A stretch of DNA of 63,195 nt from Cytidiella melzeri (Eukaryota > Basidiomycota > Agaricomycetes > Polyporales > Irpicaceae), in contig JABYQR010000273.1 of assembly GCA_022592445.1 (NCBI GenBank), forward strand, positions 1-63,195. The letters run 5' to 3'. The position numbers and the translations under genes are program-made. Shown here piece by piece: positions 1 to 11,268 of the stretch (within the stretch, counting starts at the first letter, position 1; each line of letters opens with the position of its first letter). The notes under the pieces were generated by a model. It was not told where the DNA came from. It made no database searches and was given only the letters and a program-made list of their open reading frames with translations.

Positions 1-2700
1 GGACTAAGTAGGATGTGCTGGGCACAAAAGTGGTTCAAAAAGAAGTATGCAAGACCTTTGCTCTTCACTAAAGACTAGTAATTGTATAGGCCCATCATAC
101 TACGCATGAACCCGGTCAATGTACATGTACGAAGGAGGACAAGTCACAGACGGAAGTAAGTGCGGCGGCATAAAATGTGAGTTGAGATGCTTGAATAATA
201 AGTAGTCACGAAATGTCAAAATAAACACGTACATTCAATATATATTGTTTTATTCCGGATGTTGCGGTACTTTTAGCGCCCATGTAGCGGCATTTCTACC
301 CTCGGCGTTGCGGTTACCGCACTACCGCATAGCTTACCACAGGGTGGAAGGTGGTGAGCGCCAAAAAGTGCGGCACTGCGGCAATGTTGCGGTAATGTGG
401 TTGCGGTAGCGGTAAATTCTCTTTGCCCCACGGCGACCACACCACCTGCAACGCCCCCCCCACCACTATCTTTATCTTTGCTCTCATCACTACCACCCAC
501 ATTTTTTGAACGAGCCTAGCCTCCTTACCGTTTCCTCTCCGAGTGGTGCTCTCGTCGGTGAATCTATTCGCCACGTCGAGTTACTGGATCTCTTTGATAA
601 ACTACCACAACCATCAACCATCAACATTCCAACTCACGGTAGCGGAGCATCTGCTACCGGAGTCCTCCAACACTGGCTTTGCCACCTCCTCCTCTCCATA
701 ACCTCACGGCAGCAGAGCATCTGCTGCCGGAGTCCTCCACCACCAGCTGTACCTCCTCCTCATCTCCATAACCGTCTCTGTACCCTTTCGGACATCTCTG
801 TTGTCTCTCCCCGTTTGTTGGTCGCTGTGTTCCCTTTCGGACGTCTCTGTCGTCTTCCCGTTTGTTGGTCTGGCTCTCTCACCTCCTTGTCTGGTCGCCA
901 GTGCCTTCGGTCAAACCATACCTCTCTCTCTCTCGTCTCTCTTGTGTGGTCTGCAGTGCCTCCGGTTTCACCATACACCACGCTACATGGTGTAATAGTC
1001 GTTTGCGCGCTGTGTTCCCTTTCGGACGTTTGTGTGCACAGAGAGCTGGGCGTGGAGAATTGTAGTTGCCTTGGTTCTTGGTAAGTGATATTATATATTT
1101 CACTTCGACGTGGTGTGGCTCCAAGCTTCGACAAGAGGAAGGTGCGAGGGGGTAGTGCTAGAGTTACACAACACTGCGCTGCAACCCTCTTTGCAGGATC
1201 GATGCGAGGCCCTGGAGTTGATGTTCGCAAAGTGAAGTGGTACGAAGTACTCGAAGCACTAAGACATTACAAGATATGACTGTTCTGCGCCCTGGGGTCT
1301 GCTATCTATGAGACCAACAGCGGTGTGACGGTGTTTGGTTCACTGATCATGAAGGTGAGGTAGTATCCCCTCGCGCTGACTTCTTGAGCCACGCTTAATG
1401 TAACGCGCATCTACATTACAGTCTTTCGTGTCGATGTGATGCCCAACCCCGTGGTACGTTGTGCTTCACCCACTAGTCTGATTACCTACTCATCGATAGC
1501 CTCTTCGCCCGCCACTCTATTTTCACGCCTCATTGACGGCTTTTGTGTCCTGCTCACTTCGTACCATCTCAAAACACCGCGGTACGTTCTGCTTACTGGT
1601 TACCTACTCACCGTTAGCCCCTCCGCGTGTTCTGTTCACTTGTACCTCAAAACGCCGCGGTACGTCCTGCTGACATTTTCTATCCGTTCTCTACTCAAAA
1701 CACCCCCGTTCTAATTGCAGTGTTCTACCTTTCTCTACACTCATTGTTCCTCATCTTGCCGCTCATCTTTCCCTACTACCATCCAATGGTTCATCGGCAA
1801 GGTAAGCTACATTGGCCTATGACAGTATCCCCATCCATACCGATCCTTTGTTGACTGAATAGCGCTGCCCAAGATTGGGCCTTTCCGAGTCGACACAATC
1901 TCGCTTCCTATCATTTACTCTGTAGGTCTTCTCCGACACAATCGACTTTCGACATCACTAACGCCCGGACTTTTTTTCTTCCTAGTACACCGCCTTCCTT
2001 CCCATGCATCAAGCGTCGTCGTACGCATGCGTTAACTTTGATGTCGCGCATGCATCACGCGTACGATCCTCACGAGTACTAGGTATATATACTTGGGCTT
2101 TGCATTAGTATTACAGGTCATGAACTCGAAGTAATATATGTATACTGTACATGCATGGTCAGCTCGCGCGTGGTGTGCAATGGCATAGTGGCCAAAAATC
2201 AATTAAATTCTGAATATTAATATACTGCCCGATTATAATTATCAAAAATAAAGGCGTGCTACTGTCATTACGGAGCACCTCGAAGTGTTCACCATGTGCT
2301 TCGTCATGCTCCAGAGCGCCCCAAACCTCAGTGTGCGTGCTCCAGAGCGCTCGGTATCAGGGGGAACGCCCCGATGCTCCAATGTCTCCTGAGCGTCCAT
2401 GGACACCCGGAGACATTGTAATTTTCCCTGATGCAGGGAATGATTCAAGTGTTCTTGCAAGGTGAGTTTCCACGAGAGACGTCCATGCTTCGCGAAGAGT
2501 CGGAGGTTGTAATGATATGGTTTGCTTATGCAAGATCCTCCGGCGTACTCATTGACGGTGCTACGAGCTTCTGTGCATGCCTTCTGCTCAAAGAGGCTAA
2601 CGTTAATCATGGTTCAGCATGCGCATCCTCTGTGTACAGAACATACATTCATCCGTCGCGGAGAGAAGAGCCTGGGAGAGTGACACAAACCAAAGGCATG
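1..2700. other. Gene-poor, repetitive left flank
   Basis: No convincing gene is seen here. Open frames are short, lack family resemblance and overlap on both strands. The stretch holds a cluster of GCGGTA/TACCGC words at about 260-420, degenerate tandem repeats at about 630-1040, and a smaller imperfect repeat (a CTCAAAAC-CCGCGGTACGT block seen twice between 1565 and 1665). Around 2030-2240 it becomes AT-rich with TATATA runs. It may be decayed transposon or minisatellite DNA. Confidence 0.6.
633..1040. repeat. Degenerate minisatellite-like tandem repeats
   Basis: A unit of about 70 bases beginning CTCACGG starts at 633 and again at 703, both copies containing GGAGTCCTCCA and CTCCATAACC. Directly after it a second unit of about 50 bases beginning CCCTTTCGGAC starts near 783 and 832 and recurs in part near 1017. 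A third pair built around CAGTGCCT-CGGT-CACCATAC lies near 898 and 955. The copies are imperfect. Seen directly in the sequence; no function is apparent. Confidence 0.7.
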
Positions 2701-2714
2701 TCAAATAACAAATG

Positions 2715-3159
2715 TAACGGAGAGACTAATGGAAAAACGCGCTGTACAGATGACCAAGCTATCCTCTTCAAGGTCCATTCATCCAGCTCCAATGCCGAAC
2801 CTTCTACTATATTGTCACGGACACAATGGAAAACGACAGTAATACAGTGGCAAGAGGAAACAGCCCCACGCTGATTGGGAAACTTGGATAACTATCCACG
2901 GTAGTCACGGAAAGAGGAAACTTGGATGATTAACCGCAATGGTATTGTATACTCATCAGCACTTCCGTCGTGATTGAAATGATCACTTACGCCATGTTCG
3001 CATGTATCTTGGCTATATTGTAGAACGTCACGCCACCACAGACCCATCAAGTGAGCATCGCGATCCGGTGTTGCATATTACATGCTGATCAACGGTATAA
3101 AAGGCTGTACTGCAGGCCTCTCAGCCGCAGCACACTGCAAGTCGTTTGGCTGTCGCAGC
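2715..3159 (+). repeat. Duplicated 5' flank of MACPF gene 1 (copy A)
   Basis: This stretch aligns with 7604-8050, the upstream region of the second MACPF gene. Shared blocks include GAGAGACTAATGGA, CAAGCTATCCTCTT, CTATCCACGGTAGTCACGGA and GGAAACTTGGAT, in the same order and spacing. The duplication that produced genes 1 and 2 therefore included at least 400 bases of promoter sequence. Confidence 0.8.
3096..3102 (+). promoter_or_regulatory. TATA box of MACPF gene 1
   Basis: TATAAAA within AACGGTATAAAAGGC lies 64 bases before the ATG at 3160. The same element occurs at 62-64 bases in the other three paralogs, which supports both the start-codon choice and a shared core promoter. Confidence 0.75.
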
Positions 3160-5150
3160 ATGGCCAAGCCCACCGATACTACTCTCGCCCCGCTCAATGC
3201 CAGTAGAGATGTCATGTCACAATTGCAAGGCCTCTCTCTCAAAGAAGATGCGAAGCACAACCTTGCACGTGTCGGAGCCTTCATCGACGTACCCGCTACC
3301 GTGAAGGACAAGGGTACCATTTTCTCCGACGAGCCTGGCACTACCCCTCCCGATTGCATTCCCGGCATGTGGACCCTCGGTGCGACGTACGTCGTTCTGG
3401 GTGGCAAGTATGCAGACCCCACGTCGATCATACAGCAAGTTATGGACTGGGGAAAATGTTTGTCATGTCTCAAGTTCTCCCTACACATTATACTCACACT
3501 TGCTTTCAGGCAACTTTCGCCAACAGGAGTACGGTGGGAAAACATACAGTGTTCCTCTCGTAGTTAACTTCAGCAGAAACACCGGTTCTGACTACTACTC
3601 TTGCTCCGGCACGTCTGCTACGGAGTACATAGAGGAGCTCTCCTTTCATGCAGGTTTCAAAGTCGGCTTCCCTGGGTTCTCTTCCTCTGCCTCTGTAGAT
3701 TTCAGCAAGTCTGAGATGCAGAGCTTGTCAAACGCGTTCACTCGCGTCACACACGAGGTGACCCACTATAGTCTTTCCCTCAGTCCGCCATCAGAGATTA
3801 TTCCACTTCTCAGGCCGTCGTTCGTGGACGCCTTGGACAACATGGATCCTAGCGAGTTATATGATACATACGGAACCCATATCCTCAGCTCTATTCTGAT
3901 GGGCGGGCGGGCTCTGTTCTTGACTGCCACGGATACTCGGTCTTATAGCTCTGAGATATCATTCTCGGCTTCTGCCCAGATATCTGCTTCCTATAAGCTC
4001 GCTGTGGGCACCCTCGAATTATCTGCGAAGGCAAGGGCAGCAATGAACAGCTTCAACGATTCGAGCGAGTTCTCAATCACTACCAGTGAGTACGGTGTAT
4101 GCATTCACTATGACCACATTCTGAAGGTTTCGCCAGGGGGAGGAGATCCAAGATACGGCAATCTGGATTTCTTGAGGAATGTCGAAGACTGGGCGGCTTC
4201 TGTCATTGAGTATCCTGAGTAAGCTGATTGTATCTCAGGTTTTCCTATCTTGTTGATAGCTGCTTGCAGATTTATTGAATTCGGGCCCAGTCCTTGCCTA
4301 AGGGGTCTCTGGGAGTTTGCATCCACTCCAGATCGTCGCAATTTACTGAAACAGGCGTACGAAACCTGCGTGACAAACTTCAATCCGCATCTCGGCATAG
4401 CCGGTCCCTACTTGAAGGCTCGTAAAACTTTCGATACGACCGGGGCGGCATCAGTCATTGTCGCCAGTAGTGGTAGTTGGATTTATTACGAGTATCCGTA
4501 CCGTAAGTGTGTTGGAGAGAAACTTATAACATCTTGCTAACTTTCTGATAGGTCGAGATACTTCACCTTTCGATGGATGGTATCTCATCTCCCTTGGCCT
4601 CACAGGGACCATTGGCCTCTCAGAAACATTTCCCGTTATTTTGGCACAGGAGCTGGTCCCAGGCGCGCTCGCTCAGGTCACATGGGAAGTAATCCTCACT
4701 GTTCCTGCTAAGGCGGAGAAGAGGCACACTCAATTTTGGAGGGCCATCCCGCCCACCTCTGATTATGTCGCAATGGGTGTTTTCGCCTTCACCGACCTAA
4801 CTGGCAATCAGAAATCTCAGCCGCCTGAGGAACTTGTTCGTTACTTCAGAGCTGTCCACAAGAGCGCGCTTGCCGCATCGAGCGTTACGTTGGAATATTC
4901 TTTCAGAGACAATAAGTACTTCTGTGTCGGCAACACTCACTGGTTCGCGGGTAAGCGGCTTCCCCGGGAGAAGGATCTCTTTACGCTGCACTCGCCGATG
5001 GTTATTTGGGAGGACGACGTCGAGGAGACAAGAGCGGAGGTGACTAGGAAGGAAGTTTTACTTGACCAGGCACTGCAAGACCCCGGATCCGCGTCGAAGA
5101 AAGTGGAGAGTGTGTCCGAGAGTCTTCAGAACGAGTTGAAACTGCTGTAG
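3160..5150 (+). CDS. MACPF-domain protein, paralog 1
   Basis: Five exons are inferred: 3160-3457, 3510-4085, 4137-4218, 4270-4502 and 4552-5150, giving 595 codons. The long second exon carries the membrane attack complex/perforin fold, with the family signature YGTH followed by a conserved GGRALFLTATDTRSYSS stretch. The last exons encode a beta-rich C-terminal part with the DGWY motif shared by all paralogs. No signal peptide is visible. By family, such proteins assemble into rings that perforate membranes; fungal pleurotolysin B works with an aegerolysin partner. None was seen in this window, so activity and target are unknown. Compared with paralog 3 this copy has a roughly 45-residue charged C-terminal extension. 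The start is supported by alignment with the other three copies and by the upstream TATA box. Confidence 0.88.
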
Positions 5151-5852
5151 CGCGAAAGTGAGAGTACGTTGCTGTCTCCTGAGTGTGTAATCGGTTTCTG
5201 AGGCTTTTAATAGCGGCGTTCCGGAATAGCCAAGTGGTAAATTAGCAAACGCGCTGCATCGAGCTGCTTAGTACGAGTCGTATCAAGCATGCAACCTTAT
5301 CCTCTAGTCATGCATGCGCAGTGACTATGCATATTATGATATTCATGAATGTCGTGTGAGATAACTCAGGCTGTTCCTCATTGAGTCTCAAGCTCGATCC
5401 AAAGGGACTCTTTAGGTCACCTAAAAGGGGTGGATAATGTCAAGGCACAATTTGCAGTAAGTACATTCACAATCTATGGCAGCACGTACTTGCAATAGCA
5501 GATGGTTTCTACAGTACCGCGGTACGGCCAGGATTGCCCGCCACCTAACTCGTTCTGGTTTGTGTTCAAGTTTACTGCCACTAGATACAACCTGACACGC
5601 ATGGTAAGTTCAGACTACGAGCCCGTCAAATCTTATGCTTAGCGTTCTGGCATAAGGGCCACTGGCATATCATATATAGCCTGTTGAAGCCATTCATGTT
5701 ACAAGCCCATCGTATTGTAACCGCAATAGCTCGGATCGAGACGAGACGAGGAGGAAACTCGACCAGTCGTGGACTTTAATAAACTGGTTTCAAGCAAATG
5801 AAGTGCTGAATGGTCGTTGTCCATCGATGGCGAAGCATGAGCAGCTATTCAT
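5151..5852. other. Intergenic stretch between MACPF gene 1 and the secreted-protein gene
   Basis: This 3'-to-3' spacer between convergent genes holds no supported reading frame. A stretch near 5221-5285 looks faintly tRNA-like but lacks a proper B box and acceptor pairing. Confidence 0.5.
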
Positions 5853-6822
5853 CTAGAACGCCCTCCACAGCGTAGCACCGCCAACTACACACGCCCAAGC
5901 CAGAGTCGACGTGCTTGCCAGTTTGAACACGTCGCCAGAAGCGACGGCACTACCGGCACCGCCAGTAGGTGTAGGCGCATCACCCGGCGAGACGCCTGAC
6001 TCACTACCAGTGGAGCTGAACCCGACTACGGGAAACGTACTTGGAGATTGCGACCCGCTAATAGAGATCTGGGGTTGTTGTACGGGAATAGACATTTGCG
6101 AGATGGATGTGACAGCGGTTCTCGGAGAAGAAGAAGCCCTCGCCCCAGTACTAGAGAAGAAGATCGAAGGAGAGGGGGTGTTGCTGGTGACGACCGGGAT
6201 GGTCGCGGTGACAGCGCCAGTTGAGGCGACGACTGTCAATACGACGAAGCCAGAGACGGTCAAGGAGGTGACTGGATCGCCAGCGTCCGCACAAGCCTTT
6301 TCGACCTCTGTTGATTATGAATTTTTGTGTTCGTGAGGGCTCAGAAGAGACGTACGTTCTAGCACATGCTTAGCCTCATTTATCACATATGGTGCAGGAT
6401 TGACGGCGATATTGCAATCGAGGCAGGTAGCTGTGGCCTTGATGACAGAGGTTTTGCATAGGCAGGCGGTATCGGTGCAGTTCTACGAGTAATGGAAAGT
6501 GTTGCCAAATTCATGCCAAGTTATATCTCGGAAACAAGAATGCTCACGTTTGCAGCTGAAACCATGGGCACGCAGATGTTTCTTTGGCACTACGGGGTGT
6601 AAGGTCGCGTCATACAGCGGATGGCGACCCGACATACCTGAGACGCAATATCGATGACTGATCCCTGCCTCACCTGTATAAAATGCTTGGAGGCACCTCT
6701 GCAACTGACGGTAGATGCCGTAGCCGCACTATACTCGTGATTATTTTTTCTACTATGTGGACGTAGCACTCACCTTCACCCGCAAGCAGCACAGCAGACA
6801 CAAGAGCAAGCGTGTACTTCAT
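5853..6822 (-). CDS. Small secreted cysteine-containing protein with GPI-like tail
   Basis: The ATG at 6820-6822 opens a typical signal peptide (MKYTLALVSAVLLAGEG), followed by several short exons. A middle exon ending near 6320 encodes a Cys-rich block containing CTDTACLC and TCLDC, characteristic of a widespread family of basidiomycete small secreted proteins. The last exon is Ser/Thr-rich and ends in a hydrophobic stretch followed by WRAF, consistent with GPI-anchor addition. The stop codon is at 5853-5855. Exon borders between 6480 and 6780 are uncertain. The product is probably attached to the plasma membrane or wall; its role is unknown. It lies between MACPF genes 1 and 2 on the opposite strand. 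Confidence 0.65.
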
Positions 6823-7603
6823 GATCGCTCTCGCAAATACGTTTTTTGACGTGTGCGAGGATGCGGGAGGGATGCAAGTTGGACATGTCACTAAGAGTTT
6901 GAGATGTGAGCTTTACTACCATGGTAGTACGGGTGGTCTCCTGAGACAGAGTAGACGGCGTTCCGAAAAGTTGAACCTTCGTGCCTCAAGCTTCAAGTCA
7001 AAGCCCGCTCGATTTATTCCCGCGCCACAAGGCCGCTGCACTCCCTCAGCCTCCATCTTGCTGTGCTGACGACCGTCAACTTGAAAGTTCAAAGTTCAAA
7101 CCCTCAACCTGTGGTCTTTCCTTCTTAGCTCGTCTGGGCGAAAACATGCTGTGAAGAACTCTGCTCTAGAGCTGAATATTCAAGATCATATATATGCACC
7201 ACGATATCTCGCCAGATACCCGCTTCCCCCGACACTCTGACTTATGGACGCATATGGAGGGCCATTCTACCTCTCTATACTCTCGCGCAATCTCATCTCT
7301 ACCTCTCTTGCTGCTCTCCCTTCGCAGTCACCCGTGTCGCTTTCTGAACCCATCAGGGCTGTCTCCTCGAGGCAGGGGCGGAAACCTTCGTGGCTCGTTG
7401 TCTCGTATCTGACAGGCTGCCTTATAGAAGTGTTCTGTCGCGGTTATGAATGGTTTCCTATGGAGTCATGCTTCTCGCAATGGTCTATGGCGTTGACAAG
7501 CGCTATGGGTTCGTGTCCACATTTCCAGCAAGGGTGGCAGTACTTAGACTGGTGCGTGTGTCAAGCTAGGACACAGAGCGTTCATCTGCAAAGGAGCAGT
7601 GTA
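6823..7603. other. Intergenic stretch upstream of the secreted-protein gene
   Basis: Short overlapping open frames occur on both strands, but none shows domains, a signal peptide with support, or splice continuity. It presumably contains the promoter of the minus-strand secreted-protein gene (reading leftward). Nothing else is supported. Confidence 0.5.
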
Positions 7604-8050
7604 GCAACAGAGAGACTAATGGAGTAGAACGCGCTATACTAATTGGCAAGCTATCCTCTTTTACAATAGATCAACGCCCATCAATGACATTCGCGCCTAC
7701 ATTACTGTCACGGACACACTAGAAAACGACAGCGGTGATACAGTGGCTAGAGGAAACTTGGATAGCTGCTCACCGTGATCAGGGGAAATCTGGATAGCTA
7801 TCCACGGTAGTCACGGAAGAAGGAAACTTGGATTGCTGCCCACGGTGGTATTTTACATTCATCCGCACTTCCATCGTGATTAAGACTTACCTCACGCGCA
7901 GAAGTATCTTGCGTAGGCTGTACCAGACCTGCCGAATGACCATCGCGGTCCGGTGTAACATAGTACATGCGAGCGCTGATCGATGGTATAACAGGCCGTC
8001 TTTCAAGCCTATTAGCCACAGGACGCTACAAATCGCTTCGCTGTTACAAC
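7604..8050 (+). repeat. Duplicated 5' flank of MACPF gene 2 (copy B)
   Basis: This is the counterpart of 2715-3159, with the same ordered blocks (GAGAGACTAATGGA, CAAGCTATCCTCTT, CTATCCACGGTAGTCACGGA, GGAAACTTGGAT) leading to a TATA element at the same distance from the ATG. Confidence 0.8.
7987..7992 (+). promoter_or_regulatory. TATA-like element of MACPF gene 2
   Basis: TATAAC within GATGGTATAACAGGC is 64 bases before the ATG at 8051, the same spacing as in paralog 1. It is weaker than the TATAAA of the other copies. Confidence 0.6.
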
Positions 8051-9862
8051 ATGGCCTACACCACTGATACTACGACCACGACCACCGGTAAAACCAACGA
8101 AGAAAGTTATTTCCCACAGTCAACTCCCTTTGACGAAGAGGTAGAGCAGAAAGAGATTATCGACTCTGATCTCGAACCAATTTCCGAGGTAGTAGCTTCG
8201 GGTGCTCCTTCTGATTACATTCCGTGCCTGTATACCCTCGGCTCGACGTATGAGGTCTTGAACGGCACATACGCAGATTCCAGTTCTGCACTTCAGCAAG
8301 TTGTCGACTGGAACAAATGTTTGTCATGTTTCGAATACTCTCTCATTTTACTCACACCAGCTTCCAGCCGACCTTGTGGTTCGCACTCAGAAATTCGGTG
8401 ACAAAAGCTACAGCATTCCTGAAGTGGTCAACTTTAACCTCAAGACCACTTCTGATTACCACTCTTCCTACGGCAAGACCGCTACAGAGTACACGAAGAG
8501 TCTATCCGTCAGCGCAGGTTTTGACGCCAGTTTCCGTGGGTTCTTCATCCGCCGAGGGCGATTACAGCAAATCCCAGCGCGAGAACCTGTCGCACGCGTT
8601 CACTCGCATCGCATACGAAGTGACCTATTATAATATCTCCCTCCCTACGACGGATCACATCCGACCACTTTTAAAGTCAGACTTCGTCAGCGACTTAGAC
8701 AACATGGACCCCACTAAGCTCTATAAAGCGTACGGAACCCACCTCCTTTGGTCTCTTACCGTTGGTGGTCGGGCTCTGTTCTTGACTGCCACAGATACCC
8801 GGTCTTATAGCTCTGAGCTGTCTCTCGAGGCCGCTGCCAAGATCTCTGCTTCCTATAAAGTTGCCCTCGGTCGACGTACATTTATCTACGGAGCAGAAAG
8901 CAGCGATGAACAGCTTTAACGAGTCGAGCGAGTCTTCGATTGCCACTAGTAAGTATGATCTCCGCACTATCTACGACTATATGCTGAACGTTCGGCAGAG
9001 GGAGGAAATCCGAGCTATGGCAATGAGGATTTATTGAAGAATATCTCAGCATGGGCAGCTTCAATCATCGATTATCCTGAGTAAGCTTGTCACATCGCTG
9101 GTGTTCCACTGTTGTTCATTGCTGCTTGCAGATTTGTCGACTTTGGTACCAATTGTTTGACGGGACTCTGGGAGTTTGCGTCCACTCAAGCCCGTCGCGA
9201 TGTACTCGAGAAAGCGTACGGGCAATATGTCACGCTGTACACCAAGGACCTCGGCGTACCCGGTCCTTTCCTGAAGGCTCGTCGCACTGAAGATTACGAC
9301 GACAGCAAGGAGGCATATGCCAAGGCCGGCGATAATAGTTATGTGACTTACAAATTCCCAATCAGTAAGTATATTGGAGAGAAGTTTACCGCAACTTGCT
9401 AACTATCTCACAGATCATTCCGACGGATGGTATTACATCTCCCCTGGTCTTGGGCCATATCCAGCTGTTATCGTAAAGGAGCTGGTCACGGGCGCACTGG
9501 CTACAGTTAAATGGCAGGAGATCATCACCGTTGAGGGGCGGTACTCGACGTCCACTCGATTCTGGAGGGCCATCCCGCCTACCTCTGATTATCTGGCGAT
9601 GGGCGTCGTCGGGGTCACTGCTTCCTCTCTTGCCGAGCTTCCATCTCAGCCGCCGCCGGCACTTACTGGTCCCTTCAGAGCTGTGCACAAGAATGCACTC
9701 GCCGCCGCTAAAGTTGGAGTCACATACACATATAGTTATGGACACCACAAGTGCTTCGCCATCGACTACATCTATTGGTCTGCGGGGACGAAGGTGCCGC
9801 TGGACCAGGGCTGCTTTAGGCTGTATCCGACGACGGTGACTCTGGAAGGAGAGGGCTGGTAG
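8051..9862 (+). pseudogene. MACPF-domain protein gene, paralog 2, frame-disrupted
   Basis: The five-exon layout of the family is kept: 8051-8318, 8368-8948, 8999-9080, 9132-9364 and 9414-9862, with conserved donors and acceptors. The long MACPF exon, however, runs through three frames. Relative to its paralogs, two bases are missing near 8545, just before the stretch matching SQRENLSHAFTR. One base is gained near 8870, before the conserved segment ending NSFNESSE. Each break leads to an early stop in the frame it interrupts. The YGTH signature and the C-terminal DGWY exon are intact on either side. This is either a recently inactivated gene or two sequencing errors in one exon. Transcript or read data would decide. 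Confidence 0.75.
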
Positions 9863-11268
9863 TAGACCAGCAGCTGGAATATCTCGAGTCATTAGTATGA
9901 GTACAAGAAACACAGCAGTATTGATGTCGTTCAATTAGGTATGTAAGTATGTCGAGTTACGATTTCCAGCAAATGCACAATTTATTGCAGCACGTAGAGA
10001 GAAGGTTTTTTTGGCGTATTTTGACACAGCGTAGAACATGTTGGTTGTCCAGCTGCGGCGCATTGATTATAAGGTGCTGTTGTACTCCGTCCGTCTCGGA
10101 CTGCAGTATACTGGCGCTTCTGAGCGACCGTTTCTTGGCAACCGACCACCATCTCGAGCTCCGCACGTATGCTATGCTCCCTGACCTCTACTTACACGAG
10201 AGCTTGCTACTCATGACAGACACATGGACTTGGGGATTTGACGACGTGGTCGCTTGCTGTTCGAGATGACAACCGTAACTGGTTCGCAGACTTCGAGCGA
10301 TCCCCAATCAATACCAGTGCTTGAGGTTCAATCCCAGGATGGTCGTATAGGATGAAGATGGATGGTTGTGGGCTACTGAATGAGCATGTATGATTCCACT
10401 CTAACCCGAGTTGAGAAGTACCACCACTAACGTTAAGGGTAAGTCACGGTGCTGGTTCAGTTGTGCAATGTTCACACTGATCCCCCGCAGCGTCGCAACG
10501 TCTACTTTGAAACTCAACGTCAAAAACCACAAAAGCCGCCAGTTTTTGAGGAGCTTCATGTTAGCGGCTTTGCCGGTGGCCCAATGCATTGTGTGTGGCG
10601 CCACACAGAAGCTGAGACGCGGTAGGTCACTGTCACGTGCTTGGCTGTCACGCTGGTCTTTTGTTTTCCTGGAGTACAAGGTCTGCGTCAATCTGCAAGT
10701 TGTTAGCTATCATTGTGGACCACGACACGTTTCTCTTGACGTGATGTCTGCACAGATGTCAAGGTCGTCAAGCAACCTTTGATACCTGTGCACACAACAC
10801 GCTTCTTGAGATCCTCGTGCTGGAGTCTAAAGTCCGCTCTCAATTGACAAGGTCGCCTTAACGTCAAAACTTGTAGTTTGCTGTGCCAGAACTACTTGGT
10901 AACCTATGCAACATGCAGCGTGGCTCGTTACTTATTGCTTTCACTAGCGCGATCGCTATTCCCTGAGGTTGCGCATTGTCCTTCCTTGAATTCCGTATCC
11001 GCCATGCGCCATCCGGAAACATGAGGCAATACCATTGCAAACGGATACGAACCTGTGCATGCCACTTGGATAGGCTATTGCGACCTTGACGGTGGTCGTA
11101 ACGCAAGACCTCAGTCAGTTGTTGGACGCTTATAAGGCACCGTAGATGTATGTCGTTTTGCAAGTACTCTTCACCGAGCACCTCCCTCCTTCCCCAGGCG
11201 AGCCTTCATATCTCATACACTGTACGCAACATTCGCTCACTCACTTCCACAGCTCTCTTGCCACAACG
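9863..11268. other. Intergenic stretch, no supported gene
   Basis: Several open frames of 60-125 codons occur on both strands without recognisable domains. A GGTTCAATCCC word near 10325 resembles a tRNA B box, but no A box or cloverleaf could be drawn. The last 300 bases presumably hold the promoter of the F-box gene. Confidence 0.5.

Noticed and set aside
506..1230. Long overlapping open frames on both strands (up to 192 codons)
   Set aside because: They coincide with tandem repeats and low-complexity Leu/Ser/Pro translation and have no domain or splice support.
5221..5290. tRNA-like stretch (GGAATAGCCAAGTGGTAAATTAGCAAACGCGC)
   Set aside because: It resembles an A box, but there is no good B box or acceptor-stem pairing at the right distance.
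9386..9934. Minus-strand open frame of 182 codons over the end of MACPF gene 2
   Set aside because: It is the antisense shadow of the conserved last exon.
10271..10340. GGTTCAATCCC word resembling a tRNA B box
   Set aside because: No A box at the expected distance and no cloverleaf could be drawn.
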